From the NCBI GenBank assembly GCA_947474445.1, contig CANJJY010000059.1:1-14614 (forward strand): a stretch of 14,614 nt of DNA, in the 5' to 3' direction. A program made the position numbers and the translations under genes. Position 1 is the first letter of the stretch, and each line of letters starts with the position of its first letter. The notes beneath the pieces were generated by a model. That model was not told the origin of the DNA and made no database searches. It saw nothing but the letters and a program-made list of their open reading frames with translations. This DNA comes from Oligoflexaceae bacterium. Lineage in GTDB: Bacteria > Bdellovibrionota_B > Oligoflexia > Oligoflexales > Oligoflexaceae. Positions 1 to 7,258 of the stretch are shown piece by piece.

Positions 1-2493
1 ATAACTACGGACTTCAGTGGTTTTTCCGCCCGGTCCTCGATAGCTGCTTTGATTCATCGTTTCGAAAGCTTGGCCCCGTGCCGAACGGCCGTCGCTCGAC
101 GATTGCGACCAGCCCGAACCGCTGCTCAATCCGATCTCAACTTTTTCGAGATTGAGATTTTGGTTCATCAGCGAATCGCGCAATTTGGGAATTTCGTGAG
201 AGAGCAGTTCGCGAACATGCGATGAAGACGCCACGATTCTCAGTTCAACCGTGCGATCGCGAATGTCGAGTGCGAGGTCGAGTGAACCCAATTTTTCGCT
301 GCCGAGATCGATGCGGATTGAACCTCCTCCGTCTTTAATCATCATAGAAGCCTTGTCAAAGACTTGCTGCATCGCTTCGCGCGGAATGCTGGGCGGTGGG
401 GTGGGAGGTGTAGGGCCTTGCAGTTGAAAGGCGCCTTGCGTCGATTTCAAATTCGCGCCCGGCGCCGCAAACATCGGGTTAGAACTCATGTCCCCTTGCT
501 GAAATGAACGACCATCTCCAGGATCCGAACTTCCCTCGCGTCCCTCGCGTGAGCCACTGCTGTCTTGGATGACGAGTGAGCTCATCATTTCGGAGAGGTT
601 GAAACGTGGGTTAGCAGCCTGTGCACCCGTGATGGGTTTAGCATCTTGAAGGGAGTTGGCATCGAGCGGCATGGGAACGACGGCTAAGGACATTGGATCG
701 AAAGCTTCCGGTTGATTGCTGATCGCTCCAAAACGCTGCGTTTCAATGTCTTCCGCGCGCCAGAGCCTTGTCATCGCAGCAAAAGGGTCATCAGGGGTGA
801 GCTGCACTTGAAAATTGTTTGGCGGCGGAAGGCCCCGATCGAGCAAGGGGGCAAATCGAGAATCTTGAGGCAAGGATCCTAGGTCCTGGGGCCGCGGGCT
901 GGCGTTTGCTGCAGAGCTATCGCCTTGGGGAATCGTTAAAGAATCACCGCTTAGAAGAGCTGTCTTCTGCTGGCTGGCTTCAAATCCACTTTGTGTCATC
1001 AGTGCTGGAGCTTGGCTTGCAGCCGGATCGAGAGGTGTCGCCTCGAGAGGTGTCGCCTCGAGAGGACGCTGCGAAGCTTCCCCCTGGGGTCCTACTGCAG
1101 TCGGACTCCCTCGCAGACTCGGAGCTAGCGCGGCCGCCGATCCGGCTAGAATATCATTGTCGTTATGGGGTTTTTGAGCTCTTAGCTTTGCGGCACGCAG
1201 CATGTAAGGCTGCAGGCCATCCACGGGGACAGTCTGTTGCAGAAGAGTCGCTTCGTTTTGAACGCGTGACGCATCGAAGCCTAGCACGCGGAGAACATCA
1301 GAGAGTTGAGTCGACGTTCCACCGAGACCTTGCTGCTCGACTAACTCAGCGAGGGGTGAAGCGCCGAGACCTAGTTCCTTTAAGACGTATCGCAGGGAAA
1401 GGCTTTCGTGCATCCAACTCTGCGCATTATCGCTACCAAGAATTTTTTGAAGTAACGGGTTCTGTGTGACAAGGCTCGGTATCGAAGCTGGTACCAGCTG
1501 ATCGACTTGTCCGGTGAGCAGAGCGAGGGCTGGTGCCTCGGCCAAAAGTGCATCTTGGCCTCCCAGCATGAAGTTGAGGCTCTGCAAAGATTGCAAGGGG
1601 TCTTTTTGAGAGCTTTTGACGATCAGGGGCGAACTGGACGATGCCAAGGAGCTAGCCGTCACGAGAGAAGGAGCGATGAATGGTCCGACTGTTTGCGGAG
1701 AAGCTGAGGTAGCACCGGCTAATGCTGTCGGCTGAAGGTTGGCAAGAGCAGCCAACTGTTCCTTAAGGACGTTCGGTTCGATGCCGAGGAGGGTGGCCAA
1801 GGCCTCAAGAGGAGCTGGGTTGGCGTCTGGATTTACCAGGGATTCGTTCATGATCGCTTCAGAAGGCGGCGTCACTTGAGGCAGATAAAGGCTTGTCCCT
1901 GGGTTGGCGGCCGCCGCTGGAGGTGCAGGGACAACTCCTTCGATGCTCGCTTGCGCAGGCGCTCCAGCGCTGACGCGCGAACGCACTGGGTTGCTGGAAT
2001 CACCTGCGGTCCCCACCTCTCGTGAGACTGATGGGGCGTCAAGCGCTGACCGTGCCGGGGTTTCAGTGGGCACTGGGCGCAATTTGCCGGCTTCTGCTGG
2101 CGACTCAAGTGCGGCTTTTGAAGCGCGACTTTCACTTCCTCTTTGAGAAGGCTGAGACGGAAGTGATTGATCGCGAACTCCGAGCGATTTTTCAGACGAT
2201 ACCGTCCGGTTTGCCGCTTTGATATTGGGGCTGGTTATATTGGCACTGTTGCTGTCGATGGGTTTTTTAAGCGTTCGACTGGGCAGTGTCGATGTGTTGC
2301 GCTCAATTGGCATATTTGGGGGCGAATTTGATTTCTGGAGATGATCGAGGAATTCACTTGGCCTTTTTGGCGAGTCTGTCGGCGCTACAAGAGGGGCATT
2401 ACGGCCTCCACGATCCCCCGCAAGCAGGGGATTCGTCATCAGTTCTGAAGAGCTGAGAGAATTCGGCTTGTCGTTTTTGATGAGAGATGTCAC
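1..2493 (-). CDS. fliK: Flagellar hook-length control protein FliK (3' end cut off by window edge)
   Basis: The reading frame is open from the GTG at 2493 down to base 1 (831 codons, no stop), so the C-terminus lies outside the window. FliK is the secreted molecular ruler that measures the flagellar hook and switches the export gate from hook to filament substrates. Residues 1 to about 700 are low-complexity and rich in Ser, Pro, Ala, Gln and Leu, as in the poorly conserved FliK N-terminal region. Residues about 712-791 match the FliK C-terminal domain: an IRIDLG strand, LGSLDLALDIRD, VELRIVASSSHVRELL, then LRDSLMNQNLNLEKVEIGL. The tail after 791 is Ser/Gly-rich. AAGGA lies 11 bases before the GTG. 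An in-frame ATG at 2538 is the only other upstream start, but its nearest GAGGAG is 16 bases away, so the start is uncertain. Downstream (below base 1) I would expect flgD or other hook genes. Confidence 0.9.
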   Translation of the reverse strand, partial: MTSLIKNDKPNSLSSSELMTNPLLAGDRGGRNAPLVAPTDSPKRPSEFLDHLQKSNSPPNMPIERNTSTLPSRTLKKPIDSNSANITSPNIKAANRTVSSEKSLGVRDQSLPSQPSQRGSESRASKAALESPAEAGKLRPVPTETPARSALDAPSVSREVGTAGDSSNPVRSRVSAGAPAQASIEGVVPAPPAAAANPGTSLYLPQVTPPSEAIMNESLVNPDANPAPLEALATLLGIEPNVLKEQLAALANLQPTALAGATSASPQTVGPFIAPSLVTASSLASSSSPLIVKSSQKDPLQSLQSLNFMLGGQDALLAEAPALALLTGQVDQLVPASIPSLVTQNPLLQKILGSDNAQSWMHESLSLRYVLKELGLGASPLAELVEQQGLGGTSTQLSDVLRVLGFDASRVQNEATLLQQTVPVDGLQPYMLRAAKLRAQKPHNDNDILAGSAAALAPSLRGSPTAVGPQGEASQRPLEATPLEATPLDPAASQAPALMTQSGFEASQQKTALLSGDSLTIPQGDSSAANASPRPQDLGSLPQDSRFAPLLDRGLPPPNNFQVQLTPDDPFAAMTRLWRAEDIETQRFGAISNQPEAFDPMSLAVVPMPLDANSLQDAKPITGAQAANPRFNLSEMMSSLVIQDSSGSREGREGSSDPGDGRSFQQGDMSSNPMFAAPGANLKSTQGAFQLQGPTPPTPPPSIPREAMQQVFDKASMMIKDGGGSIRIDLGSEKLGSLDLALDIRDRTVELRIVASSSHVRELLSHEIPKLRDSLMNQNLNLEKVEIGLSSGSGWSQSSSDGRSARGQAFETMNQSSYRGPGGKTTEVRSY
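1029..1065. repeat. 15-bp tandem repeat inside fliK
   Basis: The unit AGAGGTGTCGCCTCG occurs twice in a row (1031-1045 and 1046-1060), with partial copies on both sides. On the minus strand it encodes Pro-Leu-Glu-Ala-Thr twice and then Pro-Leu-Asp (FliK residues about 477-489). The unit is a multiple of three, so copy-number change would keep the reading frame and lengthen or shorten the ruler region by five residues. Confidence 0.85.
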
Positions 2494-2636
2494 GGGCTCA
2501 AGTTTCCTTTTTAGCGACCGATAGGCCGTTGAGATCATCCAGAGGTCTGTGCATCTCCTCTAAGCATTCTTCATGCCAAAGTGCCTTCCCTGTTTAATCC
2601 CCTATTTAGCTCTCACCTTTCAGGAATGCTTGGGCA

Positions 2637-2642
2637 ATTATA
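2637..2642 (-). promoter_or_regulatory. Candidate -10 element for fliK
   Basis: The minus strand reads exactly TATAAT here, about 145 bases upstream of the fliK start. No good -35 box lies at the usual 16-18 base spacing (the hexamers there are A-rich, with about 2 of 6 matches), and there is no TGn extension. I saw no sigma-28 or sigma-54 consensus, which flagellar genes often use, so the assignment is weak. Confidence 0.25.
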
Positions 2643-2729
2643 GTCCTGGCGCGGGCCTTTTTTGCCCAGACGGGAGGGAGGAAGAAGGGTGCAATCGACG
2701 ATTCCCGAGCGGATCTGCACGATTTACTA

Positions 2730-2758
2730 TTGACAGTCGAAAGGCGATTTAAGAATAT
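2730..2758 (+). promoter_or_regulatory. Candidate sigma-70 promoter for rplU-rpmA
   Basis: A perfect -35 box TTGACA lies at 2730-2735, followed after 17 bases by GAATAT (2753-2758), a poor -10 with 3 of 6 matches. Transcription would begin near 2765 and leave a leader of about 110 bases before the rplU ATG. The -35 is strong and the position fits, but the -10 is weak. Confidence 0.4.
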
Positions 2759-2875
2759 GTGACGCTCTCTTGGCTCAACTTGCTTTTGAGACCATTCTGC
2801 CATAGGGCGCTAAAACGCATAAGACCTTCTCGGGCAATCTCCCCGCTCGAAGGATCTGCGATGAGGAGATTTTTT

Positions 2876-3187
2876 ATGTTTGCCGTATTTAAAGCTGGCG
2901 GCCATCAGTATCGCGTGAGCCAAGGTGATCAGATCACAGTCGACTTCCTTGATGGTAAGGTCGAAGGCGACAAGATTCAATTCTCGGACATCATGTTGGT
3001 CGGTGGCGACCAAGTTGTTGTTGGTGCCCCCTTCGTAAAAGGTGCGAGCATCGAAGCTGTCGTGAGAAAACAAACTCACAATCCCAAAGTTTTGGTTTTC
3101 AAATTCAAGCGTCGGAAAGACTACAAGCGGACTCGCGGCCACAAGCAGCCAGTCACGGTGCTCGAAATTAGCGGCATCAAACACTAA
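2876..3187 (+). CDS. rplU: 50S ribosomal protein L21
   Basis: The 103-residue product is a bL21-family large-subunit protein that binds 23S rRNA. The start is the ATG at 2876, giving MFAVFKAGGHQYRV, the family's characteristic N-terminus. Upstream in-frame codons (from 2759) are not part of the conserved protein. AGGAG lies 7 bases before this ATG. The C-terminal half holds the basic, RNA-binding stretch FKFKRRKDYKRTRGHKQ, typical of L21. The length is the usual one for the family. rpmA follows after 35 bases, as in most bacteria, so the two are almost certainly co-transcribed. Confidence 0.97.
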   Translation: MFAVFKAGGHQYRVSQGDQITVDFLDGKVEGDKIQFSDIMLVGGDQVVVGAPFVKGASIEAVVRKQTHNPKVLVFKFKRRKDYKRTRGHKQPVTVLEISGIKH

Positions 3188-3222
3188 GTCGACAGCCAAG
3201 ACGCGCAGAGGAGTGACGGAGC

Positions 3223-3474
3223 ATGGCTCACAAAAAAGCTGGTGGTAGTACCAAGAACGGTCGCGATTCGAATCCACAGTATCGCGGAATCAAAGTTTAT
3301 GGCGGTGAGACTGTTACAGCAGGTAGCATCATCGTTCGTCAGGTTGGCAGTACCTTTCACGCAGGTAACAACGTGGGAACAGGCAAAGACTACACCCTGT
3401 TTGCTCTCGTTGATGGCAAGGTAGAATACAATTCCCATTCGAAACGCCGCAAAATCAACGTCGTTCCCGTCTGA
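3223..3474 (+). CDS. rpmA: 50S ribosomal protein L27
   Basis: The 83-residue product is bL27, whose N-terminal tail reaches toward the peptidyl-transferase centre. It begins MAHKKAGGSTKNGRDS, the canonical L27 start, with no cleavable N-terminal extension of the kind found in Firmicutes. YRGIKVYGGETVTAGSII, RQVGSTFHAGNNVG and GKDYTLFALVDG follow the family pattern, and a basic stretch (SKRRKINVVPV) closes it. GAGGAG lies 9 bases upstream of the ATG. A long hairpin follows the stop codon and probably separates this pair from obg, at least in part. Confidence 0.97.
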   Translation: MAHKKAGGSTKNGRDSNPQYRGIKVYGGETVTAGSIIVRQVGSTFHAGNNVGTGKDYTLFALVDGKVEYNSHSKRRKINVVPV

Positions 3475-3494
3475 GATTTCAAGACTTCCTGTTC

Positions 3495-3548
3495 AAAAGG
3501 CTTCCATGACCTGAGCGCTTTAAAAGTGACTCGTGTCGGGAGCCTTTT
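3495..3548 (+). terminator. Terminator-like long hairpin after rpmA
   Basis: AAAAGGCTTCC (3495-3505) pairs with GGGAGCCTTTT (3538-3548) over 11 positions with one G-U pair. Inside it, GACCTGAG (3508-3515) pairs with CTCGTGTC (3530-3537) with one mismatch, leaving a 14-base loop. TTTT closes the stem, but only a broken T-rich stretch follows (a T run at 3560-3565), so termination may be incomplete and read-through into obg is possible. Confidence 0.5.
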
Positions 3549-3641
3549 CTGCTTTGGTCTTTTTTGAGGGGAGCGGGCTGTCGAAATTCGTTTTCATCTT
3601 GCCATTTCGCCTTATCGTGCTATTGAGGTCTGCGTAGACGC

Positions 3642-3660
3642 CGCGAATCGCTGATTCGCG
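3642..3660. promoter_or_regulatory. Perfect palindrome in the obg leader
   Basis: CGCGAATC, loop GCT, then GATTCGCG: an 8-bp perfect inverted repeat with a 3-base loop. It ends 14 bases before the obg ribosome binding site (GAGGGA at 3675-3680). It lacks a T-run, so it is not an intrinsic terminator. It could be an operator for a dimeric protein or an RNA hairpin that affects translation. The sequence shows only the symmetry. Confidence 0.4.
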
Positions 3661-3686
3661 AGCCAGGCTCCAACGAGGGAAACGCT

Positions 3687-4802
3687 ATGAAATTTATCGA
3701 TCAAACTGAAATTAGCGTATGTTCCGGTCATGGCGGACCTGGCATGGTAAGTTTTGCGTCTGCAAAGTTTGCGCCTAAGCTGGGACCTGACGGCGGCGAT
3801 GGCGGTGCAGGTGGCAATGTAGTTTTTGTAGGCCATGCGCAGCTCAACACTTTAAGCGGTCTTTACTACCGGCGCATCTACAAAGCAGAAGATGGAGCGA
3901 AAGGTGGATCCAACGGCTGCACCGGCCGAGCTGGAGCCGACTTGGAAATTCCCGTTCCGATTGGAACGATGGTGTTCGATCGCGAAAGTGATCAGCTCCT
4001 CTGTGAAATTCTTGAAGATGGCCAAAGGTTTTGTATTGCTGCCGGAGGCAAGCGCGGACTCGGTAACATGCGGTACGTGACGGCCACCCACCAGGCTCCC
4101 GAGGAGCATACTGTTGGGGGAGCGAGCGTAGCCTTTGATGTGCGCCTCGAACTCAAGCTGATTGCCGATGTGGGTTTCGCAGGCTTTCCCAATGCCGGTA
4201 AATCAACCTTGCTCAGCTGCATCAGTGCAGCGCGACCGAAGATTGCCGATTATCCTTTTACGACTCTCACGCCTCAGCTCGGCGTCGTTGCGGTGCCAGA
4301 AATCGATCCCTATACGGCCAGCTTTGTGGCGGCTGATATTCCTGGTCTCATCGAAGGCGCCAGTGAAGGCCGAGGACTTGGGCATGAGTTTTTGCGGCAT
4401 CTAGAACGCACAAAGGTCATCGTCTTTGTCATCGATCCTTTTTCTTGGGATGAACTGACGCCAGAAGACGCCTATGCCACGCTCGAACACGAGCTGACAG
4501 CATTTAGCGAAAATCTAGCCGCCAAACGTCGCGTGGTCGTGCTGACGAAAGCCGATATAGCTCCCGACGATTTTGATTGGGAAAAAATCGAAAGCCCCTT
4601 TCGCGCGCTTGGGCTAGAAATATTTCGTATTTCCGCCGTCGCTCAACAAGGGCTCGCGCCGCTCAAGCGTCGCCTCTGGACCATTGTCCATGACGAGCAA
4701 CAAAAAATCGAAGTGAGCTCGGGTGCGACTTGGGGTGGAGAGCGTGATAGTGGCTATCAGTGGATGACGACTGCTGGAGGAGACGCTGATCTTGGACTCT
4801 AA
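3687..4802 (+). CDS. obg: GTPase Obg/CgtA
   Basis: The 371-residue product is an Obg-family GTPase that binds the large ribosomal subunit and takes part in its assembly and in stress signalling. Residues 1-158 form the glycine-rich Obg fold (GHGGPGMVSF, GPDGGDGGAGG). The G domain follows: G1 GFPNAGKST at 166-174, G2 Thr-Thr at 192-193, G3 DIPG at 217-220, G4 TKAD at 287-290 and G5 SAVA at 316-319. The tail after 335 is short, so the C-terminal OCT domain of some Gram-positive Obg proteins is absent. One oddity: the usual FRREKFxPxGGPDGG stretch reads FASAKFAPKLGPDGG here. GAGGGA lies 6 bases before the ATG. The 3' end overlaps nadD by 11 bases. A weak -35/-10 pair (TTGCCA at 3599, TATTGA at 3621) could be its own promoter. 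Confidence 0.96.
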   Translation: MKFIDQTEISVCSGHGGPGMVSFASAKFAPKLGPDGGDGGAGGNVVFVGHAQLNTLSGLYYRRIYKAEDGAKGGSNGCTGRAGADLEIPVPIGTMVFDRESDQLLCEILEDGQRFCIAAGGKRGLGNMRYVTATHQAPEEHTVGGASVAFDVRLELKLIADVGFAGFPNAGKSTLLSCISAARPKIADYPFTTLTPQLGVVAVPEIDPYTASFVAADIPGLIEGASEGRGLGHEFLRHLERTKVIVFVIDPFSWDELTPEDAYATLEHELTAFSENLAAKRRVVVLTKADIAPDDFDWEKIESPFRALGLEIFRISAVAQQGLAPLKRRLWTIVHDEQQKIEVSSGATWGGERDSGYQWMTTAGGDADLGL

Positions 4803-5478
4803 GGGAGTTTCGCTCCAGCGGCCGACCGATATCATCTACGGCGGGACGTTTGATCCTCCCCACGCAGGGCATCGCCTTGTCGTTGAAAGAGTGATACAGC
4901 TGTTCCCCGAAGCTCAAGTTCGGGTGCTACCAGCCGCTGTTCCCGCCGGTGCCTATGGTCAGCACAAAACACCGCGAGCGAACTTTGAACATCGGCTGGC
5001 CATGTGCGGTCTGCTACTGGGTGATTGTGCGTTGATCGATCCGATTGAAGCCAGTTTATCTCGTCCAAATTACACGGTGCGAACAGTCGAAGCCTTAGAC
5101 CAAAGGCATCCCCACCGACGCTGGGCTATGGTCCTCGGCCGCGATCAGTTGGAAAGTTTTGCGGCTTGGTATCTTCCCGATCGCCTGATTGAAAAGGTGA
5201 GCCTGCTCGTGATCGAGAGAGATGCGCAGGGCGGATTTGAAAATGAGCTCGACCAGCTAGCTTTAAAACTTGGTCGCAAACTTGAAGCTGTAAACGCGGT
5301 ATCGTGGCGCTGGGAAGGACTTGAGACCGGAATTTTCTCCCTTGGTCAGAGTGTTTCGCCCGCAGCGAGCCGATTGATCCGCGCTGATCTTGAGCGAGCT
5401 AGCGAGGATGGCTGGCTCGCTAATGACGTCTATACTTATATAAAACGCCACCGACTCTATACGGAGCGAGGAGCTTAA
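4792..5478 (+). CDS. nadD: Nicotinate-nucleotide adenylyltransferase
   Basis: The 228-residue product transfers AMP from ATP to nicotinate mononucleotide, giving deamido-NAD in NAD synthesis. It carries the nucleotidyltransferase signature GGTFDPPHAGH (residues 17-27) with its two ATP-binding His residues, then YTVRTVEAL (94-102), GRDQLESFAAWY (116-127) and a C-terminal SPAASRLIR (189-197) in place of the usual ISSTxIR motif. The start is a TTG at 4792 inside the last codons of obg. GGAGGAG lies 9 bases upstream, within obg, which supports this start and suggests translational coupling. rsfS begins immediately after the stop codon. Obg-NadD-RsfS neighbourhood is a common bacterial arrangement. 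Confidence 0.94.
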   Translation: MDSKGVSLQRPTDIIYGGTFDPPHAGHRLVVERVIQLFPEAQVRVLPAAVPAGAYGQHKTPRANFEHRLAMCGLLLGDCALIDPIEASLSRPNYTVRTVEALDQRHPHRRWAMVLGRDQLESFAAWYLPDRLIEKVSLLVIERDAQGGFENELDQLALKLGRKLEAVNAVSWRWEGLETGIFSLGQSVSPAASRLIRADLERASEDGWLANDVYTYIKRHRLYTERGA

Positions 5479-5826
5479 ATGGATACTAATACTCTAGTTA
5501 AAATGATTGCCGCGGCCGCCTCTGATAAGAAAGCGACGCGGATCGTGTCGCAAGACATCTCGGGTCAATCGAGCATTTGTGATGTGCAAGTGCTCTGTTC
5601 TGGTTCAAACGAAAGGCAAACGCAGGCCATTTGCAGCCACATTGAAGATACCCTGCGTGAAAAGCGGGCGCCAAAGCCCATGGCGATTGAAGGAAAGCAA
5701 ACTGGACATTGGATCCTCATGGATTACGGTGACGTCATGGTTCATATCTTTCTCGACACCATTCGCGATTATTATGCTCTCGAGCGGCTCTGGCCTTCGT
5801 CGTCGACGACCAGCTACGAGTCCTGA
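5479..5826 (+). CDS. rsfS: Ribosomal silencing factor RsfS (YbeB/iojap family)
   Basis: The 115-residue product belongs to the RsfS/iojap family, which binds ribosomal protein uL14 on the large subunit and blocks 30S-50S joining when nutrients are short. Family landmarks are visible: an N-terminal helix, SSICDVQVLCSGSNERQTQAI (residues 31-51), GKQTGHWILMDYGDVMVHIF (72-91) and RDYYALERLWP (96-106). Its ATG directly abuts the nadD stop codon, and GAGGAG lies 5 bases upstream, so translation should follow on from nadD. The length is normal for the family. Confidence 0.96.
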   Translation: MDTNTLVKMIAAAASDKKATRIVSQDISGQSSICDVQVLCSGSNERQTQAICSHIEDTLREKRAPKPMAIEGKQTGHWILMDYGDVMVHIFLDTIRDYYALERLWPSSSTTSYES

Positions 5827-5835
5827 GTAAAGCCC

Positions 5836-6315
5836 TTGAAACTGCAGATTATCAAAATCGGCAAACCAGCTCACAGTGCCTACAGTGAGCTGGTCGATGT
5901 TTACTCGAAACGTCTCAGACCTATCTGGAAGATCGACGAAATCATCCTCAAAGCGCAAAGTCATCAAGAACGAGCGGGCCGGGACATCTACGCGCGCATC
6001 GGCTGGAATGCCCAAGGACAGAGGCAAGATCCTCAGCATATTGTCGTGACGCTCGATGAACGGGGGCGCTCTCTCAGCTCTCCCGCGTTTGCTCGATACA
6101 TGCAAGATCGAATGATGGAAAGTGCTAAGACTCTCAGTATCATCATCGGCGGACCCTACGGTCTGAATGAAGAGCTGCGGCAGGGGTCCGATTTGGTCTG
6201 GAGTTTATCACCTGCTGTATTTCCAAGTGATATGGCCTGGCTCCTCGTCTGGGAACAGCTCTATCGGGTTAGTACCATTATGCGTGGTACGAGCTATCAT
6301 CACGATGGCGATTGA
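5836..6315 (+). CDS. rlmH: 23S rRNA (pseudouridine1915-N3)-methyltransferase RlmH
   Basis: The 159-residue product is a SPOUT-class methyltransferase that uses S-adenosylmethionine to methylate N3 of a pseudouridine in helix 69 of 23S rRNA in assembled ribosomes. Visible signatures are LDERG (residues 73-77), the knot glycines IIGGPYGL (103-110), EQLYRVSTIMRG (140-151) and the C-terminal YHH (154-156). The start is a TTG at 5836, nine bases after the rsfS stop codon, chosen because MKLQIIKIGK matches the family N-terminus. There is only a weak ribosome binding site. It is the last gene of the tight obg-nadD-rsfS-rlmH run, since 115 bases separate it from the next gene. Confidence 0.94.
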   Translation: MKLQIIKIGKPAHSAYSELVDVYSKRLRPIWKIDEIILKAQSHQERAGRDIYARIGWNAQGQRQDPQHIVVTLDERGRSLSSPAFARYMQDRMMESAKTLSIIIGGPYGLNEELRQGSDLVWSLSPAVFPSDMAWLLVWEQLYRVSTIMRGTSYHHDGD

Positions 6316-6430
6316 ACGGCTGAGTACCTTCTTCTCGCCGTGACATCTCCTCCGGACTTATTAAAAGACACCATGTCAGTCGACAGCCGGCCATCCACTT
6401 CATAAGCTCCGAGGCAAGGAGGCAGGATGT

Positions 6431-7114
6431 ATGCTGAGTTGTTCTTTGTGCGGTGAACTCGTTTCATTTCAAAAGGCACCGGCCATTTGTGATGGCTGTG
6501 ACAGGGCGCTCACTCGCTGCGAGCTCGACGGTTTCGAAATGGATTCGACAGCTTCTCTCCCCTATCCTCGTCTCAGTTTATGGAAATATCGAGGAGCTGT
6601 CCGTCAAGCCATTCTGAACTTTAAGGTCGGAGGTCAATGGAGCAGTGGCAGTCTGCTGGCTCACATCGCTGGGCACCATTCCGCCGTTCAAGATTGGATG
6701 CAAGGAATCGAAGCTGTCATGCCGATGCCTTCGAGCTTTTGGAGTCGCTTGCGGGGACGCTTTGATCTGGCTGACCATACCGCCCATATTCTCGCCCGTC
6801 AGCACCAGTTGCCGCTGATTCAGGCGCCTCTTTCCTGGCAAGGTCGTTGGACAAAGCAAGCTCTGCGTCCTCGGCGAGACAGACAAGAAAAGAACCTAAG
6901 CAAGATGAGTAGCTATTCCCTTTGGACGGCCGATCGATTGGCTTCCGCCTGCATGCCGCGGGAGTCTCTTGTCAAACGGCCTCTTCGCCTCCTCGTCGTA
7001 GATGACATTGTGACGAGCGGCGAGTCCCTCCGAACTCTCATCGAGAAATTGCAAGGTTTCGAGGTGCAAATCCTGACCTTAGCTTCGGCCATAGCTGTTC
7101 AAAGTGACTCATAA
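6431..7114 (+). CDS. ComF-family phosphoribosyltransferase-like protein
   Basis: The 227-residue product belongs to the ComF/GntX family. Some members are needed for natural DNA uptake, acting in the cytosol with the uptake helicase; for many the role is unknown. An N-terminal zinc-finger-like pair CSLC (residues 4-7) and CDGC (20-23) is followed by LWKYRGAVRQAILNFKVGGQ (50-69), a family landmark. The PRPP-binding loop LLVVDDIVTSGESL lies at 187-200. AAGGAGG, a near-perfect Shine-Dalgarno, sits 8 bases before the ATG at 6431. An out-of-frame ATG at 6427 is not used. The 115 bases after rlmH hold no clear promoter. mutS follows on the same strand. I give no gene symbol because a competence role cannot be read from one gene. 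Confidence 0.88.
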   Translation: MLSCSLCGELVSFQKAPAICDGCDRALTRCELDGFEMDSTASLPYPRLSLWKYRGAVRQAILNFKVGGQWSSGSLLAHIAGHHSAVQDWMQGIEAVMPMPSSFWSRLRGRFDLADHTAHILARQHQLPLIQAPLSWQGRWTKQALRPRRDRQEKNLSKMSSYSLWTADRLASACMPRESLVKRPLRLLVVDDIVTSGESLRTLIEKLQGFEVQILTLASAIAVQSDS

Positions 7115-7258
7115 TCAGAAAGCTCGGTGCCCCTGGCGTATGGAAGTGCAAGGAGATTGACACGCGCTAGCGATCCTATTACCAATAAAGACTTCCTTCG
7201 CACGAGCTTTGGCTTCTTTACCGACTCCGTGCGGGGGACGGTTCATACAGGATACATT

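Larger units (their letters stand above)
2494..2875. other. Divergent intergenic region between fliK and rplU
   Basis: This 382-base stretch separates two divergently transcribed genes. I see no convincing protein gene in it. It holds a candidate fliK promoter element (TATAAT on the minus strand, 2637-2642), a candidate rplU promoter (2730-2758), a purine-rich run on the plus strand around 2669-2690, and about 110 bases of untranslated rplU leader. An 18-codon minus-strand ORF (2554-2498) overlaps the start region of fliK, but its GAGGAG touches the ATG with no spacing, so I do not call it a gene. Confidence 0.7.

Noticed and set aside
819..1469. 216-codon plus-strand ORF opposite fliK
   Set aside because: It is the complement of the fliK reading frame, which has a recognisable C-terminal domain. 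The plus-strand translation resembles no family and has no good ribosome binding site.
2498..2554. 18-codon minus-strand ORF that could be a fliK leader peptide
   Set aside because: GAGGAG touches the ATG with no spacing, and the peptide shows no regulatory codon run. It overlaps the upstream part of the fliK frame.
2689..2712. Possible sigma-54 promoter for fliK on the minus strand (GG ... TTGCA)
   Set aside because: The distance between GG and GC is 11 bases instead of the required 10, and the -24 element lacks TGGCAC.
2759..2875. 39-residue N-terminal extension of L21 from an upstream in-frame start
   Set aside because: The conserved L21 N-terminus begins exactly at the ATG at 2876, which has AGGAG at 7 bases. 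The upstream codons do not resemble L21.
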